DNA of 64,000 nucleotides from Desulfobacteraceae bacterium. GTDB taxonomy: Bacteria; Desulfobacterota; Desulfobacteria; Desulfobacterales; Desulfobacteraceae. The DNA is taken from assembly GCA_016743945.1 (NCBI GenBank), contig JADGFI010000022.1, positions 4,260 to 68,259 of the forward strand. Direction: 5' to 3'. Of the stretch, positions 1 to 8,195 are shown piece after piece. The notes under the pieces were generated by a model that searched no databases, was not told the origin of the DNA, and saw only the letters and a list, made by a program, of their open reading frames with translations. The translations under genes were made by a program, and so were the position numbers. Position 1 is the stretch's first letter, and every line of letters starts with the position of its first letter.

Positions 1-98
1 ATTTCTGAGCATTTAATGGTATCAAAGCTCAGAATGGCCAGACAGCTTTTAGCGATGCCTGGTAGATTAATTGATCGCCCTTTTCTGAATATTCAAAC

Positions 99-236
99 TC
101 AACGATAATTATCCCAGTCTTGAGTATTCGGAACCTGGAATAGTTTAGGATACCAATTCAATTGTGAATTCTTTGGATGAAGGGATAGAGAGCTGCCCGA
201 ATCAAGCCAGCGCTTTAAGGTTATTTATGTATAAAA
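99..236 (-). repeat. Decayed 3'-gene repeat, copy A
   Basis: This is one of three related stretches in the first 6.2 kb (others at 1981-2070 and 5984-6114). Read on the minus strand, all three end in an in-frame TGA at the same place. This copy encodes a tail containing RWLDSGSSLSLHPKNSQ followed by LNWYPKLFQVPNT. No start codon is found because an upstream in-frame stop closes the frame. The DNA also contains the short palindrome AATTCAATTGTGAATT. It is probably the surviving 3' end of a duplicated gene or the end of a mobile element. The parent family was not recognised. Confidence 0.6.
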
Positions 237-381
237 TGTACTTTCTTTCCCTATTTGAAATTCGTGGGCTAACCACAACATATGGGATTTAGCTAAGTTT
301 TAAAATTCTGATAGATTCCAAGACAAGTCAATGTGTAAAAATTATTTTCCGGTCTTTTTGAGCAGGTTCTGAAAGTCAAAT

Positions 382-1512
382 TCATGGTTGAATCGTATTA
401 TAATAAATGGGACCAAATCGACCCAATTTTAAAATAACAACAGGCTTATCCAGTGGATCCCCGTTTACGTCAAAAGTAATCATACCTGTAGCACCCTGAA
501 AATCTTTTGTCTCAGCCAAAGCATCCCGAATTGCATTCCGGTTTGTCGTGCCTGCTCTACGGACAGCATCTGCAAACAACATAACAGCATCATAGAATAA
601 AGGCGCATTGGTGTGGGGGATTTTTCGATTGTATTTTTCTTTATATTTTTTTTGTAGATATTTACTATTGGTGAACCCTACTTCATGGTGCCAGTGTGCG
701 GATTGGTAACTACCCTCCAATGCTTGTCCACCAAATTCATAAATACGATTGCCCCCCCAACCATCCGCCCCTAAAAAAGTGGTTCTCATTCCCATGGATA
801 AGGCTTGTTTGATCAAGAGCCCACTATCTCTTCCATACCCGGGGATATAAACGACATCAGGTTTTAAAGGTATAACTTTTTTCAATACGTCAGAAAAATC
901 AACTGCTTTATTATAATAACTTTCTTTGGCACTAATCATACCACCATCCCCTATGAATGATTCAACAAAGAGAGAAGACAAAGTCAGACTGAATTCTTCA
1001 TTAATATTTTCCAAAACCACTGCGGTTTTCGCTTTGAGATTAAGACGGGCAAATTGAGCCATGACTTTCGCCTGAAAGGAATCAACAAAGCATACTCTGA
1101 AAATGAAGTTTCCAAAAAGAGTTACTTTGGGGTTTGTTGAAGAGCCTGTAATCATAGGTGTTTTGCTACTTTGGAGAATGGGTGCAATCTGCAAGGAATG
1201 GGAACTCCAAGCAGCTCCGATTACGGCTGTAACACCTAATGAAATTGCTTTTTCTGCAGCAATTTTAGAGCCGATAGGCGTGCTTTGATTATCAATAATT
1301 AACAGTTCAAGAGGGTTACCAAGCAAACCGCCATTTAGGTTGATCTCTTCAACACCTAATTTGAGAATCTGAATAAAAGGCAAGTTATTTGTTGTAGCAA
1401 TACCGCTCTCAGATAGTATCCCTGCGATTTTTACCGGTTCAGCCAAAGCTGTGGAAATTCGTATTACTAAAATAACACTAAGAAAAAAACAGAAGAATTG
1501 TTTACTAATCAT
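382..1512 (-). CDS. Orphan branched-chain amino acid-type ABC substrate-binding protein
   Basis: This is a periplasmic binding protein of the LivK/type 1 fold, 376 aa. The start was set at the ATG at 1512 because an AGGAGG ribosome binding site lies just upstream and a signal peptide follows (hydrophobic core FFCFFLSVILVI, cleavage near ALAEP). An upstream in-frame ATG at 1563 would add 17 residues that spoil the signal. Family hallmarks are VKIAGILSESG at the mature N terminus, an INLNGGLLGNPLELLIID segment, AVIGAAWSS and a C-terminal FYDAVMLFADAVRRAG helix. No permease or ATPase genes adjoin it, unlike the livK at 37.4 kb, so it either feeds a distant transporter or serves a sensory role. 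The substrate cannot be read from sequence. Confidence 0.85.
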   Translation of the reverse strand: MISKQFFCFFLSVILVIRISTALAEPVKIAGILSESGIATTNNLPFIQILKLGVEEINLNGGLLGNPLELLIIDNQSTPIGSKIAAEKAISLGVTAVIGAAWSSHSLQIAPILQSSKTPMITGSSTNPKVTLFGNFIFRVCFVDSFQAKVMAQFARLNLKAKTAVVLENINEEFSLTLSSLFVESFIGDGGMISAKESYYNKAVDFSDVLKKVIPLKPDVVYIPGYGRDSGLLIKQALSMGMRTTFLGADGWGGNRIYEFGGQALEGSYQSAHWHHEVGFTNSKYLQKKYKEKYNRKIPHTNAPLFYDAVMLFADAVRRAGTTNRNAIRDALAETKDFQGATGMITFDVNGDPLDKPVVILKLGRFGPIYYNTIQP

Positions 1513-1980
1513 GATAACCTCCTGAAAGGTATCAGTGTCACAAATTAATTTAAATTTATCCATTTATCAGGCTGATGTTTGTTAACTTAGGATTAAGAAG
1601 AGCCAGATCAATATATAGGAGTATTTTCTTTCTGATACCGAAAATATACAAAATACCATTGGAGGGGTCAAGGGCTTATAGTAGAAACTATTCCAATGTT
1701 TGGTCAGGCATAATATGTGGTATGGGTGCCAATAATTTTTTGGAAGCCCGAAAAATACCAATATAAAAAATTAAGTTATTCCAATTTTTCCGACTCAACA
1801 ATTATTATCCTATCCTTAACTTTTACCCGGCCTTCCATTGTTAAGAATACCAAACCTATTTATGATTTTTACAGATGGCAAAATTTTCTCTTTTTTTAGT
1901 AATTATTTGGAAAATTCAATGGTCAAGACTTGTATTCATAGTCGTGACCATTCCAACCCCTAAAATGTAAGAATCCGCAG
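1513..1980. other. Intergenic stretch with one hairpin
   Basis: No convincing gene is seen; the short plus-strand ORFs here lack ribosome binding sites and recognisable sequence. A long imperfect hairpin spans 1918-1952, with outer arms AATGGTCA and TGACCATT. It lies directly next to repeat copy B. The rest is AT-rich and featureless. Confidence 0.5.
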
Positions 1981-2070
1981 TCAACAATAATTATCCCTGT
2001 CAAAAGTATTCGGAACCTGAAATAATTTAGGATACCATTCCAATTGTGAATTCTTTGGATGCTTAGGGAT
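1981..2070 (-). repeat. Decayed 3'-gene repeat, copy B
   Basis: Second copy of the repeat described at 99-236. On the minus strand it encodes HPKNSQLEWYPKLFQVPNT and a short tail ending DNYC before TGA (1981-1983). Homology stops near 2065-2070, where the sequence passes into the terminator of the EF-hand gene. This copy is therefore shorter at its 5' side than copies A and C. Confidence 0.6.
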
Positions 2071-2100
2071 GCAATCCCCCCATGGATGTTGTATAGAAAA

Positions 2101-2133
2101 CAAAGGTCCGGTGCTCACAGCCCCGGACCTTTG
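2101..2133. terminator. Rho-independent terminator after the EF-hand gene
   Basis: Perfect 11-bp stem CAAAGGTCCGG / CCGGACCTTTG with an 11-nt loop. On the minus strand it follows the EF-hand gene by about 35 bases and runs into TTTGTTTTCT. It also has a T-rich side on the plus strand. Confidence 0.8.
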
Positions 2134-2167
2134 TTTTTGTGCCCCAAGAACCTGACCCGTAAAAAAA

Positions 2168-2500
2168 TCAGGTAGTTTCAGGGGCTGCTTTATAATTTCC
2201 CATACCTTTGTGGGCATCTTTAAACGCCTCCCACTCAGCCCTGTTCAACTGGCCGTCCTCATCCTTGTCCAGCATGTTAAAACCGGCTTGCTGGGTTTTT
2301 GGGAAAACAGCCTTGAACTCTTCAAAACTCACGAAATCACTTTTATCCTTGTCCAGATCTTCAAAATTCGTGGTGGATATTTTGCCCATTTTATGAGGAT
2401 TGGTATTGGAAGTACCATGCTCACTGCCGCAGTCTGCATATGCCAGACTTGTTCCCAACAGGAATATAGCAGTAACGGCCAAGTTTTTAAATACGTTCAT
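2168..2500 (-). CDS. Secreted EF-hand calcium-binding protein
   Basis: A small exported protein of 110 aa with a signal peptide (hydrophobic LAVTAIFLLGTSLAYA, mature protein starting near DCGSEHG). Two EF-hand loops are visible. The first reads DKDKSDFVSFEE and the second DKDEDGQLNRAE, each with acidic residues at loop positions 1, 3 and 12. It should bind calcium in the periplasm or outside the cell; the partner is unknown. The start is supported by a GGAG about 9 bases upstream of ATG. A strong terminator follows. It sits alone between decayed repeats, so context gives no functional clue. Confidence 0.85.
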   Translation of the reverse strand: MNVFKNLAVTAIFLLGTSLAYADCGSEHGTSNTNPHKMGKISTTNFEDLDKDKSDFVSFEEFKAVFPKTQQAGFNMLDKDEDGQLNRAEWEAFKDAHKGMGNYKAAPETT

Positions 2501-2778
2501 TGAAATGCTCCATTCTTATTATTGGTTAATGTGCTGCACGCATCATCTCGGTGTGACTGTTGCAAACCGGATGCCAAAAGGATTCGGTATATGGTTATAT
2601 CCATAAAATCAGTCGATTAGATGATTGTGCAGATATATCGGGCCTGTATCAATGGCGTGGTGTGAGACAATGGGTATGTATCACACCTGTCTCATAAATG
2701 TTCAAGAGGGCCAAAAAAAGCCGATGTTGTGCACAGGGAACAACACCAGCATGACAATTGATTATAACTCGGGAGGAA

Positions 2779-3042
2779 CTATATGACTTTTTGAAGCATC
2801 TGTGCCTGGTCAAACTTGTCCAGGGTTTCTTCAGATGGTTTTTCAGTCAACATACTACTGACCACGACAATGGCGGCAAAGGCCAGGAAAAATCCGGACA
2901 GCAGTTCGTAAAAATATTCCCCCTCTATTTTGACATATTTTTTCACAATGAAAATGGTGGTGGCACCAACGATCATACCGTCCAGGTCACCGTATTTGGC
3001 ACCCCCTCTCCAGCCGAGGGACAGAATGTTCAGGGGATGCAA
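2779..3042 (-). pseudogene. C-terminal remnant of a sodium:solute symporter (PutP-like)
   Basis: The 87 codons match only the last membrane segments of sodium:solute symporters. LNILSLGWRGG corresponds to the usual LLSLYWRR-type segment, then GMIVGATT, then GEYFYELLSGFFLAFAAIVVVS and a polar TEKPSEET tail. Intact family members are about 500 aa, so roughly the first 80% is missing. Upstream of the first ATG the minus strand has no ribosome binding site and no further homology in any frame I checked. I read this as a truncated gene remnant rather than a functional small protein. Confidence 0.75.
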
Positions 3043-3525
3043 GTTGTCTTTGAGTTTCCGGCTTGGTATAAAATTAAAACCCGCCCATCAAATAAATCCA
3101 ATGTACAGTAATGACATTTTAATTTTGTTAATTTTGTCCTTCCCCAATGTTTGAATTATCATATTTCTAAAAATCTTTAAATTTTACCAAACTTAAATTA
3201 TACAAAAATCACAAGATATAGAATTAAATATATTTTGGGGTATGTATATTTTTTCTCGATTGCATGAATTTTTTGTAACAAAAATACATTTATTCCATAG
3301 GAAAAAAAATACTTTAAACGCCTGTAAATATAGTCAGATATGATTTTCATATCTCAACAATACAGGAACATTTTTTGAATGTTTTATAACGAGAAAGCCT
3401 AATCATCCTTTGGGCCAATATTCTTCATTTTTGCTAATCCATGATGAGAAATAGCTGTTGATATTATAGACCTCTTGAAACGTTCGAGTTCATTTCAATC
3501 TCAAAAGTAGCCGAAACGATTATAA
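3043..3525. other. AT-rich intergenic stretch, no gene seen
   Basis: Very AT-rich, with many short stop-filled frames. It lies between two pseudogenes, which suggests that it too is decayed coding DNA. No recognisable protein fragment, RNA or repeat was found. Confidence 0.5.
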
Positions 3526-3785
3526 ATGCGCAATCGCTATTTAACGAAACTGTCATGTTGGATCGTCTAATACAAAAATATAAAAATCTATTTTTAAATA
3601 GTTCCCATTACCCCCACCCAAGCCGCAATTAAGATCGCAAGTACCAACGCCCCTACTCTTATAAATGCTCAGTATACTTTACATGGGTTCCTTATGATTC
3701 TGAAATCCATATTTTGAAACATGACGAACGATATCTTGGGATAATTTGGAGAACCCCTAACCTTATTGCCTTTAACCCGAAATAG
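3526..3785 (+). pseudogene. Broken paralogue of the small PAS-like gene at 48137-48526
   Basis: Read in shifting frames, this stretch reproduces the 129-aa protein encoded at 48137-48526. SLFNETVMLDRLIQK matches SLFNEIVMLGRLSQK and NLFLNSSHYPHPS matches NLFLNISYPYPHPS. The reading then jumps, losing about 50 residues, to AAIKIASTNAPTLINAQYTL. One base is missing at the CATGGG step. The reading resumes in the third frame as PYDSEIHILKHDERYLG and IIWRTPNLIAFNPK, ending in TAG. There is also an indel just after the ATG. Three lesions make it clearly non-functional. It preserves the sequence well enough to show recent decay. Confidence 0.85.
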
Positions 3786-4008
3786 CAAAAAAATTTAATA
3801 GGGAACTGCTTAATATAATTAAATATTTCTTTACACAAATTTGAAGCTTTGATACTGATTTGCAGATCATTTTTTTAATCGTTGCAGTTCGAATAACATT
3901 CCAAATTACATGATATCCAAATCTGAACATTCACTGGTTCCCAGCAACTGCAATGCACTAGGTGTGATAAATATCTAACCTTAAATTTCTTAAACATAGG
4001 AGAATAAA

Positions 4009-4713
4009 ATGACATTAACAAAGAAATTATGCGCTGAATTTATTGGTACCTCCTGGCTTGTACTCGGAGGATGTGGCAGCGCTGTTCTTGCTGCTGCATT
4101 TCCTGATGTCGGCATTGGCTTATTAGGTATTTCTTTGGCTTTTGGGCTTACTGTATTAACCATGGCTTTTGCTATTGGTCATATATCTGGTTGCCATCTT
4201 AATCCTGCTGTTTCGATTGGTCTTTGGTCAGGAGGAAGGTTTTCAACCGCTGAACTTGGCCCCTACATCATCGCACAAGTAGCGGGTGGTCTTGCTGGAG
4301 CTGCGATATTGTACGTTATTGCTAGCGGACAAGCAGGTTTTGATGTGGCTGCTGGCTTCGCATCGAATGGTTATGGGGAGCATTCACCTGGTGGATATAG
4401 TTTGATTGCCGCATTAATAACAGAAATAGTGATGACCTTTATGTTTCTAATAATTATTTTAGGCGCAACCGATAAGCGAGCACCACAAGGATTTGCCCCT
4501 ATCGCTATTGGGCTCGGACTTACTCTTATTCACCTCATCAGCATTCCCATTACGAATACATCAGTTAATCCAGCGAGAAGCACTGGTGTTGCAATATTCC
4601 AGGGGGACTGGGCCTTATCTCAATTATGGCTTTTTTGGCTTGCTCCAATCGTGGGTGCCATTTTGGCTGGGGTTGTCTACCGATGGTTTGAAACGGCTGA
4701 AAAGAATGCCTAA
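4009..4713 (+). CDS. aqpZ: Aquaporin Z
   Basis: Water channel of the MIP family, 234 aa, the usual length for AqpZ. It has six membrane segments and two NPA boxes, HLNPAVSIGLW near residue 64 and SVNPARSTGVA near residue 185. The second half-helix keeps the arginine of the selectivity filter (NPARS). The N terminus KLCAEFIGTSWLVLGGCGSAV is typical of bacterial AqpZ. The start ATG has an AGGAG a few bases upstream. It is in an otherwise decayed neighbourhood and is probably monocistronic. Selectivity for water over glycerol is inferred from AqpZ-type sequence. Confidence 0.95.
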   Translation: MTLTKKLCAEFIGTSWLVLGGCGSAVLAAAFPDVGIGLLGISLAFGLTVLTMAFAIGHISGCHLNPAVSIGLWSGGRFSTAELGPYIIAQVAGGLAGAAILYVIASGQAGFDVAAGFASNGYGEHSPGGYSLIAALITEIVMTFMFLIIILGATDKRAPQGFAPIAIGLGLTLIHLISIPITNTSVNPARSTGVAIFQGDWALSQLWLFWLAPIVGAILAGVVYRWFETAEKNA

Positions 4714-4939
4714 CAAGCTAAATTCACTCGTGATGGCAAAAAATACCGATTCTTCCTCTCTATTCCTTGTGCCGCCGGGGATTTGGGGGTTAAACTATAT
4801 GGAACTTACCAAATACAACAAACTACTTCCTCAAAAACAACTCAATTTTAAGGTTGCCTTATTCGACATAAAATGTTTCATCTCCAAGATTCACTCATCA
4901 AGGAAATATTACCTGGTAATCAATGCCAAGGGTTGCATA

Positions 4940-5356
4940 ATGGGATCAAAAGTATTCTATTTGTTTACAGCGGACATCATCCTTTTTGTCCATGCTCTTT
5001 TTGTTATGTTTCTTGTCTTCGGTTTGCTGCTGATCTTCGCTGGCAAGCTATTTTCATGGTCTTGGGTTCGGAATCCATGGTTTCGTTTGGCACACCTTAT
5101 AGGTATTTTTATTGTTATACTCCAGTCATGGATAGGCTTGATCTGCCCACTCACTACCTGGGAAATGGTGCTTCGTTCGAAGGCTGGAGACACCTTGTAT
5201 GCCGGTTCATTCGTATCTTATTGGCTAAAAAGACTATTGTACTACCAGGCGCCTGAATGGGTGTTTATCTTTTGTTATACAGCATTTGGTCTGTTGGTTG
5301 TGGTCAGTTGGTTTTGGGTTTACCCACGTTTTTCTAATATAAATAGAACTCATTGA
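4940..5356 (+). CDS. DUF2784 family membrane protein
   Basis: A 138-aa integral membrane protein with about four hydrophobic helices. The pattern (ADIILFVHALFVMFLVFG, then WRL-like NPWFRLAHLIGIFIVIL, then GLICPLTTWE, then YYQAPEWVFIFCYTAFG) matches the DUF2784 family. The function of that family is not established. The start was placed at the ATG at 4940, preceded by AAGGG. The same open frame runs back into aqpZ, but that upstream part is out of register with any homology. It lies 226 bases after aqpZ. Confidence 0.75.
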   Translation: MGSKVFYLFTADIILFVHALFVMFLVFGLLLIFAGKLFSWSWVRNPWFRLAHLIGIFIVILQSWIGLICPLTTWEMVLRSKAGDTLYAGSFVSYWLKRLLYYQAPEWVFIFCYTAFGLLVVVSWFWVYPRFSNINRTH

Positions 5357-5498
5357 GCCATCTAACCATCCGCTTTACCAGAAAATATATTAGCACGCCT
5401 AATTATCCGATGCGTTTTGTCATTATTTTTCAAAGGCTAAAAAAAATGATCCCCAGAAAGGGCAATAAATTGATTATAATAAATCAAAGGTGTTCTAA

Positions 5499-5972
5499 AT
5501 GAAAAATGGATTACTCTCGGCATTCGGTCAAATGACATATGGAATTTATATTTTAACATCAAAATTTGATGATGAAATTAATGGGATGGTTGCTTCCTGG
5601 GTTACTCAGGTGTCATATGATCCACCATTGATCATAGTAGCGGTTCATCCTAACCGTTATTCCCACAATTTGATTGAAAAAAGCAACGTTTTCGCATTAC
5701 ATGTGCTGGACCGCTCACAAAAAAATATGTTGAAAAGATTTAAAGGATCAGACATTGAAAAAAAATTCTCTGGTATTCCTTGGGAAATAAGGGATACAGG
5801 AGTACCAGTTTTAAAAAATTGTTTGGCATGGTTTGAATTAATGATAACAGGACATCTCACGCCTGGCAATCATAGTCTTTTTATCGGAGAAGTCATAAAT
5901 AGCGGTACTGAATCCACTGGCAATCCTCTTTGCACTTTGGAATATGAGGGGATGTATATAGGAAAAAATTGA
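5499..5972 (+). CDS. Flavin reductase-like FMN-binding domain protein
   Basis: A 157-aa single-domain protein of the flavin reductase-like/split-barrel FMN-binding family. Visible family features are MTYGIYILTSKFDDEINGM at the N terminus, VASWVTQVSYDPPLIIVAV (substrate/flavin strand), HNLIEKSNVFALHVL, and an acidic C-terminal LEYEGMYIG strand. Such proteins bind FMN non-covalently and act as NAD(P)H:flavin reductases or as diffusible electron carriers in anaerobes. A specific partner is not visible. It stands alone between aqpZ/DUF2784 and repeat copy C. The ribosome binding site is weak (AAAGGTG about 7 bases upstream). Confidence 0.8.
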   Translation: MKNGLLSAFGQMTYGIYILTSKFDDEINGMVASWVTQVSYDPPLIIVAVHPNRYSHNLIEKSNVFALHVLDRSQKNMLKRFKGSDIEKKFSGIPWEIRDTGVPVLKNCLAWFELMITGHLTPGNHSLFIGEVINSGTESTGNPLCTLEYEGMYIGKN

Positions 5973-5983
5973 AAAATCAGCAG

Positions 5984-6114
5984 TCAATGATTATTATCTC
6001 TGTCAGAAGTATTCGGAGCCTGAAATAGTTCAGGATACCAATCCAATTGTGAATTCTTTGGATGAAGTGATAACTGCCCGAATCAAGCCAGCGCTGTAAG
6101 GTTATGTATAAAGA
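5984..6114 (-). repeat. Decayed 3'-gene repeat, copy C
   Basis: Third copy of the repeat at 99-236, starting 11 bases after the stop of the flavin reductase gene. Minus-strand reading gives ITLQRWLDSGS. A 4-base length change relative to copy A then shifts the frame, after which HPKNSQLDWYPELFQAPNT appears before TGA (5984-5986). The adjacent DNA (GCCCGAATCAAGCCAGCGCT) is identical between copies A and C, so the repeat unit is longer than the part shared with copy B. Confidence 0.6.
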
Positions 6115-6263
6115 TTATTCTGGTATAATTTTTTATAATCAACTATAAGTCTCCAATACTCTTGACAGCCAGTCCACCATTTTAAATTAGATCACATACA
6201 AGATGTCATGGTAGGTAAATTTTTGGAAATAGCCTTAATTTTTATTGAATAAATTCATCTCGA

Positions 6264-6599
6264 TTGCTATTGAAACCTACTATGCTTGACTTAATTGAAA
6301 TAAAAAAAGCCCAAATCATATTTTGTAAAAAATTTTCTATATATTACAGTTCAAAGGAGCGGGAGCCAGTTCTTTATAAGCCGGTCGAAAAAAGACTTGA
6401 TGCCGCAACAATTGAGAAGAATCCGGAATTGTTGAAAGCATTAACCACAATAAATGAAGGTCAAAATATCAATGATACCATTTGTAATCTTGTTTTTATG
6501 ATATCGAACAAACCGAAAAGCAAGGCCTTAAAAAGCCGGACTACTCTGGTTATAGCCAACCCTTTCCAGAATACAAAATTTCCCCAAGACTACCCATAG
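6264..6599 (+). CDS. Hypothetical protein, doubtful
   Basis: A 111-codon open frame. No family was recognised. The central part (EPVLYKPVEKRLDAATIEKN) has believable protein-like composition, but the ends are lysine- and asparagine-rich. There is no good ribosome binding site before either candidate ATG (6264 or 6282). It lies in the decayed region next to repeat copy C, so a gene fragment is as likely as a functional gene. Confidence 0.3.
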   Translation: MLLKPTMLDLIEIKKAQIIFCKKFSIYYSSKEREPVLYKPVEKRLDAATIEKNPELLKALTTINEGQNINDTICNLVFMISNKPKSKALKSRTTLVIANPFQNTKFPQDYP

Positions 6600-6630
6600 G
6601 CTCTCTTTCTCTATGATCTCCAGACCCCAA

Positions 6631-7254
6631 TCAAGTGACCTGATAAACACAGACTTTGCACTTTGAACCTTCCTGTTTAATATAATTTGCGGTGTCAGCT
6701 TTTATACGCTTCCATCGCCCCTCTTTTTCAAGAACATTCATCTTAAGATGGTATTGATCTTCTTCCCAGGCTGTATCGCGTACAGTAAAGCATATGTATC
6801 CACCAGGTTTTGTGACTCTAAGCAACTCGTTAAACGCTACCGGTCCTACATGTGCACAGGTGAATGTTCCAACACTGATTACAGCGTCGTACTGATTGTC
6901 GGGAATATTCAGTGAGGAGGTTAAATCTGCCTGGGTGAGATCCCGGTAGACCTGTTTTTCCTCCGCTTTTTTCAGCATTTTGGGGGAGTAATCTAAGCCA
7001 TCTATATTCTGGAATCCCTTTTTGCTAAGAAGTTCACCAACCAGACCAGTCCCACATCCGGCATCGAGAATGGCAACCTGGTTGTTATGTAAGTAGAATT
7101 GAAATTCGTTAACGGTAATTGTCGGAGCGACGTAGCCCATTTCGTTGACTAGATCGTGGTCATAAGCATCTGCCCACTCACTGTATACTTCTCTCAGTTC
7201 GTCCTTGTTGGCTGCGTTTAACACTTGGTCGTGAATTTCCTTGCGATGATCCAT
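6631..7254 (-). CDS. Class I SAM-dependent methyltransferase
   Basis: A 207-aa protein with the Rossmann-type methyltransferase fold. Motif I is ILDAGCGTGLVGELL near residue 67. The acidic motif II loop is IDGLDYSPKMLKKA. Motif IV is YDAVISVGTFTCAHV and motif V is ELLRVTKPGGYICFTVRD. An N-terminal YSEWADAYDHDLVNEMGY segment is common in methyltransferases acting on small molecules. The substrate is unknown. The gene is monocistronic. The C terminus is slightly short of many relatives but ends cleanly. Confidence 0.85.
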   Translation of the reverse strand: MDHRKEIHDQVLNAANKDELREVYSEWADAYDHDLVNEMGYVAPTITVNEFQFYLHNNQVAILDAGCGTGLVGELLSKKGFQNIDGLDYSPKMLKKAEEKQVYRDLTQADLTSSLNIPDNQYDAVISVGTFTCAHVGPVAFNELLRVTKPGGYICFTVRDTAWEEDQYHLKMNVLEKEGRWKRIKADTANYIKQEGSKCKVCVYQVT

Positions 7255-7320
7255 AATAGATTTTCCTAAAAAATAATAATGGTTTAAAAAAATAGCCGGT
7301 ATTATAATCAGGGTTTTGAT

Positions 7321-7557
7321 ACCCCAATGTCAAGTGTTTCCGTTTTTTGTTGTAATAAACCTCAATATACTCGAAGACAGTCGATAATTATCTTTGAAAA
7401 CAATAATTTCACCAGTTTTTTTCTGTTTATCTGCGCTTGTCGTATAACACCCAATTCGTATCAAATCATATAAATTTTGATAACTGAATTCAAACTGTGT
7501 AACCCAAAAATGAAAATGACGCCTAAATTGAATAAAAAACTATCTTGACATTGGGGT
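7321..7557. repeat. Possible MITE-like element with 14-bp terminal inverted repeats
   Basis: ACCCCAATGTCAAG at 7321-7334 and its exact reverse complement CTTGACATTGGGGT at 7544-7557 bracket about 209 bases of non-coding AT-rich DNA. A perfect 14-bp inverted pair at that distance resembles the ends of a small non-autonomous transposable element. No clear target-site duplication is visible and no transposase frame lies inside, so the assignment is tentative. Confidence 0.4.
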
Positions 7558-7945
7558 CCACTATAATTTTTGGTATGTCCCAGCCCTTAACCCACAGGCA
7601 GGAAAAATCAATAAATTAGTAACTGATATTCCCGGATAAAATTGTCCAATAGAAGGTTAAACATTGGTCGCAATTCACGGTAACCATACCTGGGACAGGT
7701 ATAACAGGATAAATTCTAATATGGGTTAAAATGGATGTGGTATCGTGAATTGATGCATTTTGGTGATGCAATTATTGACTTTTCTAAAACCAGGCCTATT
7801 TTTTTTATATTATAAAAGTGTTACCGTACTTGTATATTTTCTGCCGTAAGATTGGACACCTTTAGATAAAAAAAAATATGATAAAAAGGGGTAATTGTAT
7901 AGATAGAAAACGAGCATGTAAAGATTCTTGAAACATAAAAACCAT
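7558..7945. other. Intergenic stretch with several inverted repeats
   Basis: No gene seen. Smaller inverted repeats include CAATTCACG (7671-7679) with CGTGAATTG (7744-7752), and TGTCCCAG with CTGGGACA. They could be footprints of mobile DNA or regulatory structure. Nothing allows a firm call. Confidence 0.4.
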
Positions 7946-7997
7946 CTCAAAACCGCCAGCCCGGCTCAATGAATCGACCCGGGCTGGCGGTTTTGAG
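7946..7997. terminator. Perfect 19-bp stem-loop, probable bidirectional terminator
   Basis: CTCAAAACCGCCAGCCCGG at 7946-7964 pairs perfectly with 7979-7997 across a 14-nt loop. A GCAGTTTTTT run follows on the plus strand and a TTTTTATG run on the minus strand. It has no neighbouring gene end on either side, apart from the small frame beginning downstream. Confidence 0.65.
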
Positions 7998-8024
7998 GCA
8001 GTTTTTTCGGAAAAACAGGCAGCT

Positions 8025-8177
8025 TTGAAAAAAGATTTTTTGTTCGATGCCCTGGTTATAGAGGATGATTCTATGATTACCCGGCGATATTGCCTGGAAG
8101 ACCGACTTGAAAAATTTATCCATGCAGGAGATGATCGTAATATCTGCACAAAATATATTGAAGGCAGGAAACTTTAG
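8025..8177 (+). CDS. Possible small ORF or gene remnant upstream of nfo
   Basis: An in-frame stretch from TTG 8025 (or ATG 8073) to TAG 8175-8177 encodes ALVIEDDSMITRRYCLED followed by a basic tail ending YIEGRKL. The open frame continues backwards through the hairpin to about 7932 with no ATG. The composition looks like a real protein, but no family was recognised and no ribosome binding site is seen. It may be the 3' end of a lost gene. It ends 18 bases before endonuclease IV. Confidence 0.3.
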   Translation: MKKDFLFDALVIEDDSMITRRYCLEDRLEKFIHAGDDRNICTKYIEGRKL

Positions 8178-8195
8178 ACGGTGGAAGGATAAAAA

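Noticed and set aside
1103..1288. Plus-strand ORF inside the binding-protein gene
   Set aside because: It is the antisense shadow of a well-supported gene and has no ribosome binding site.
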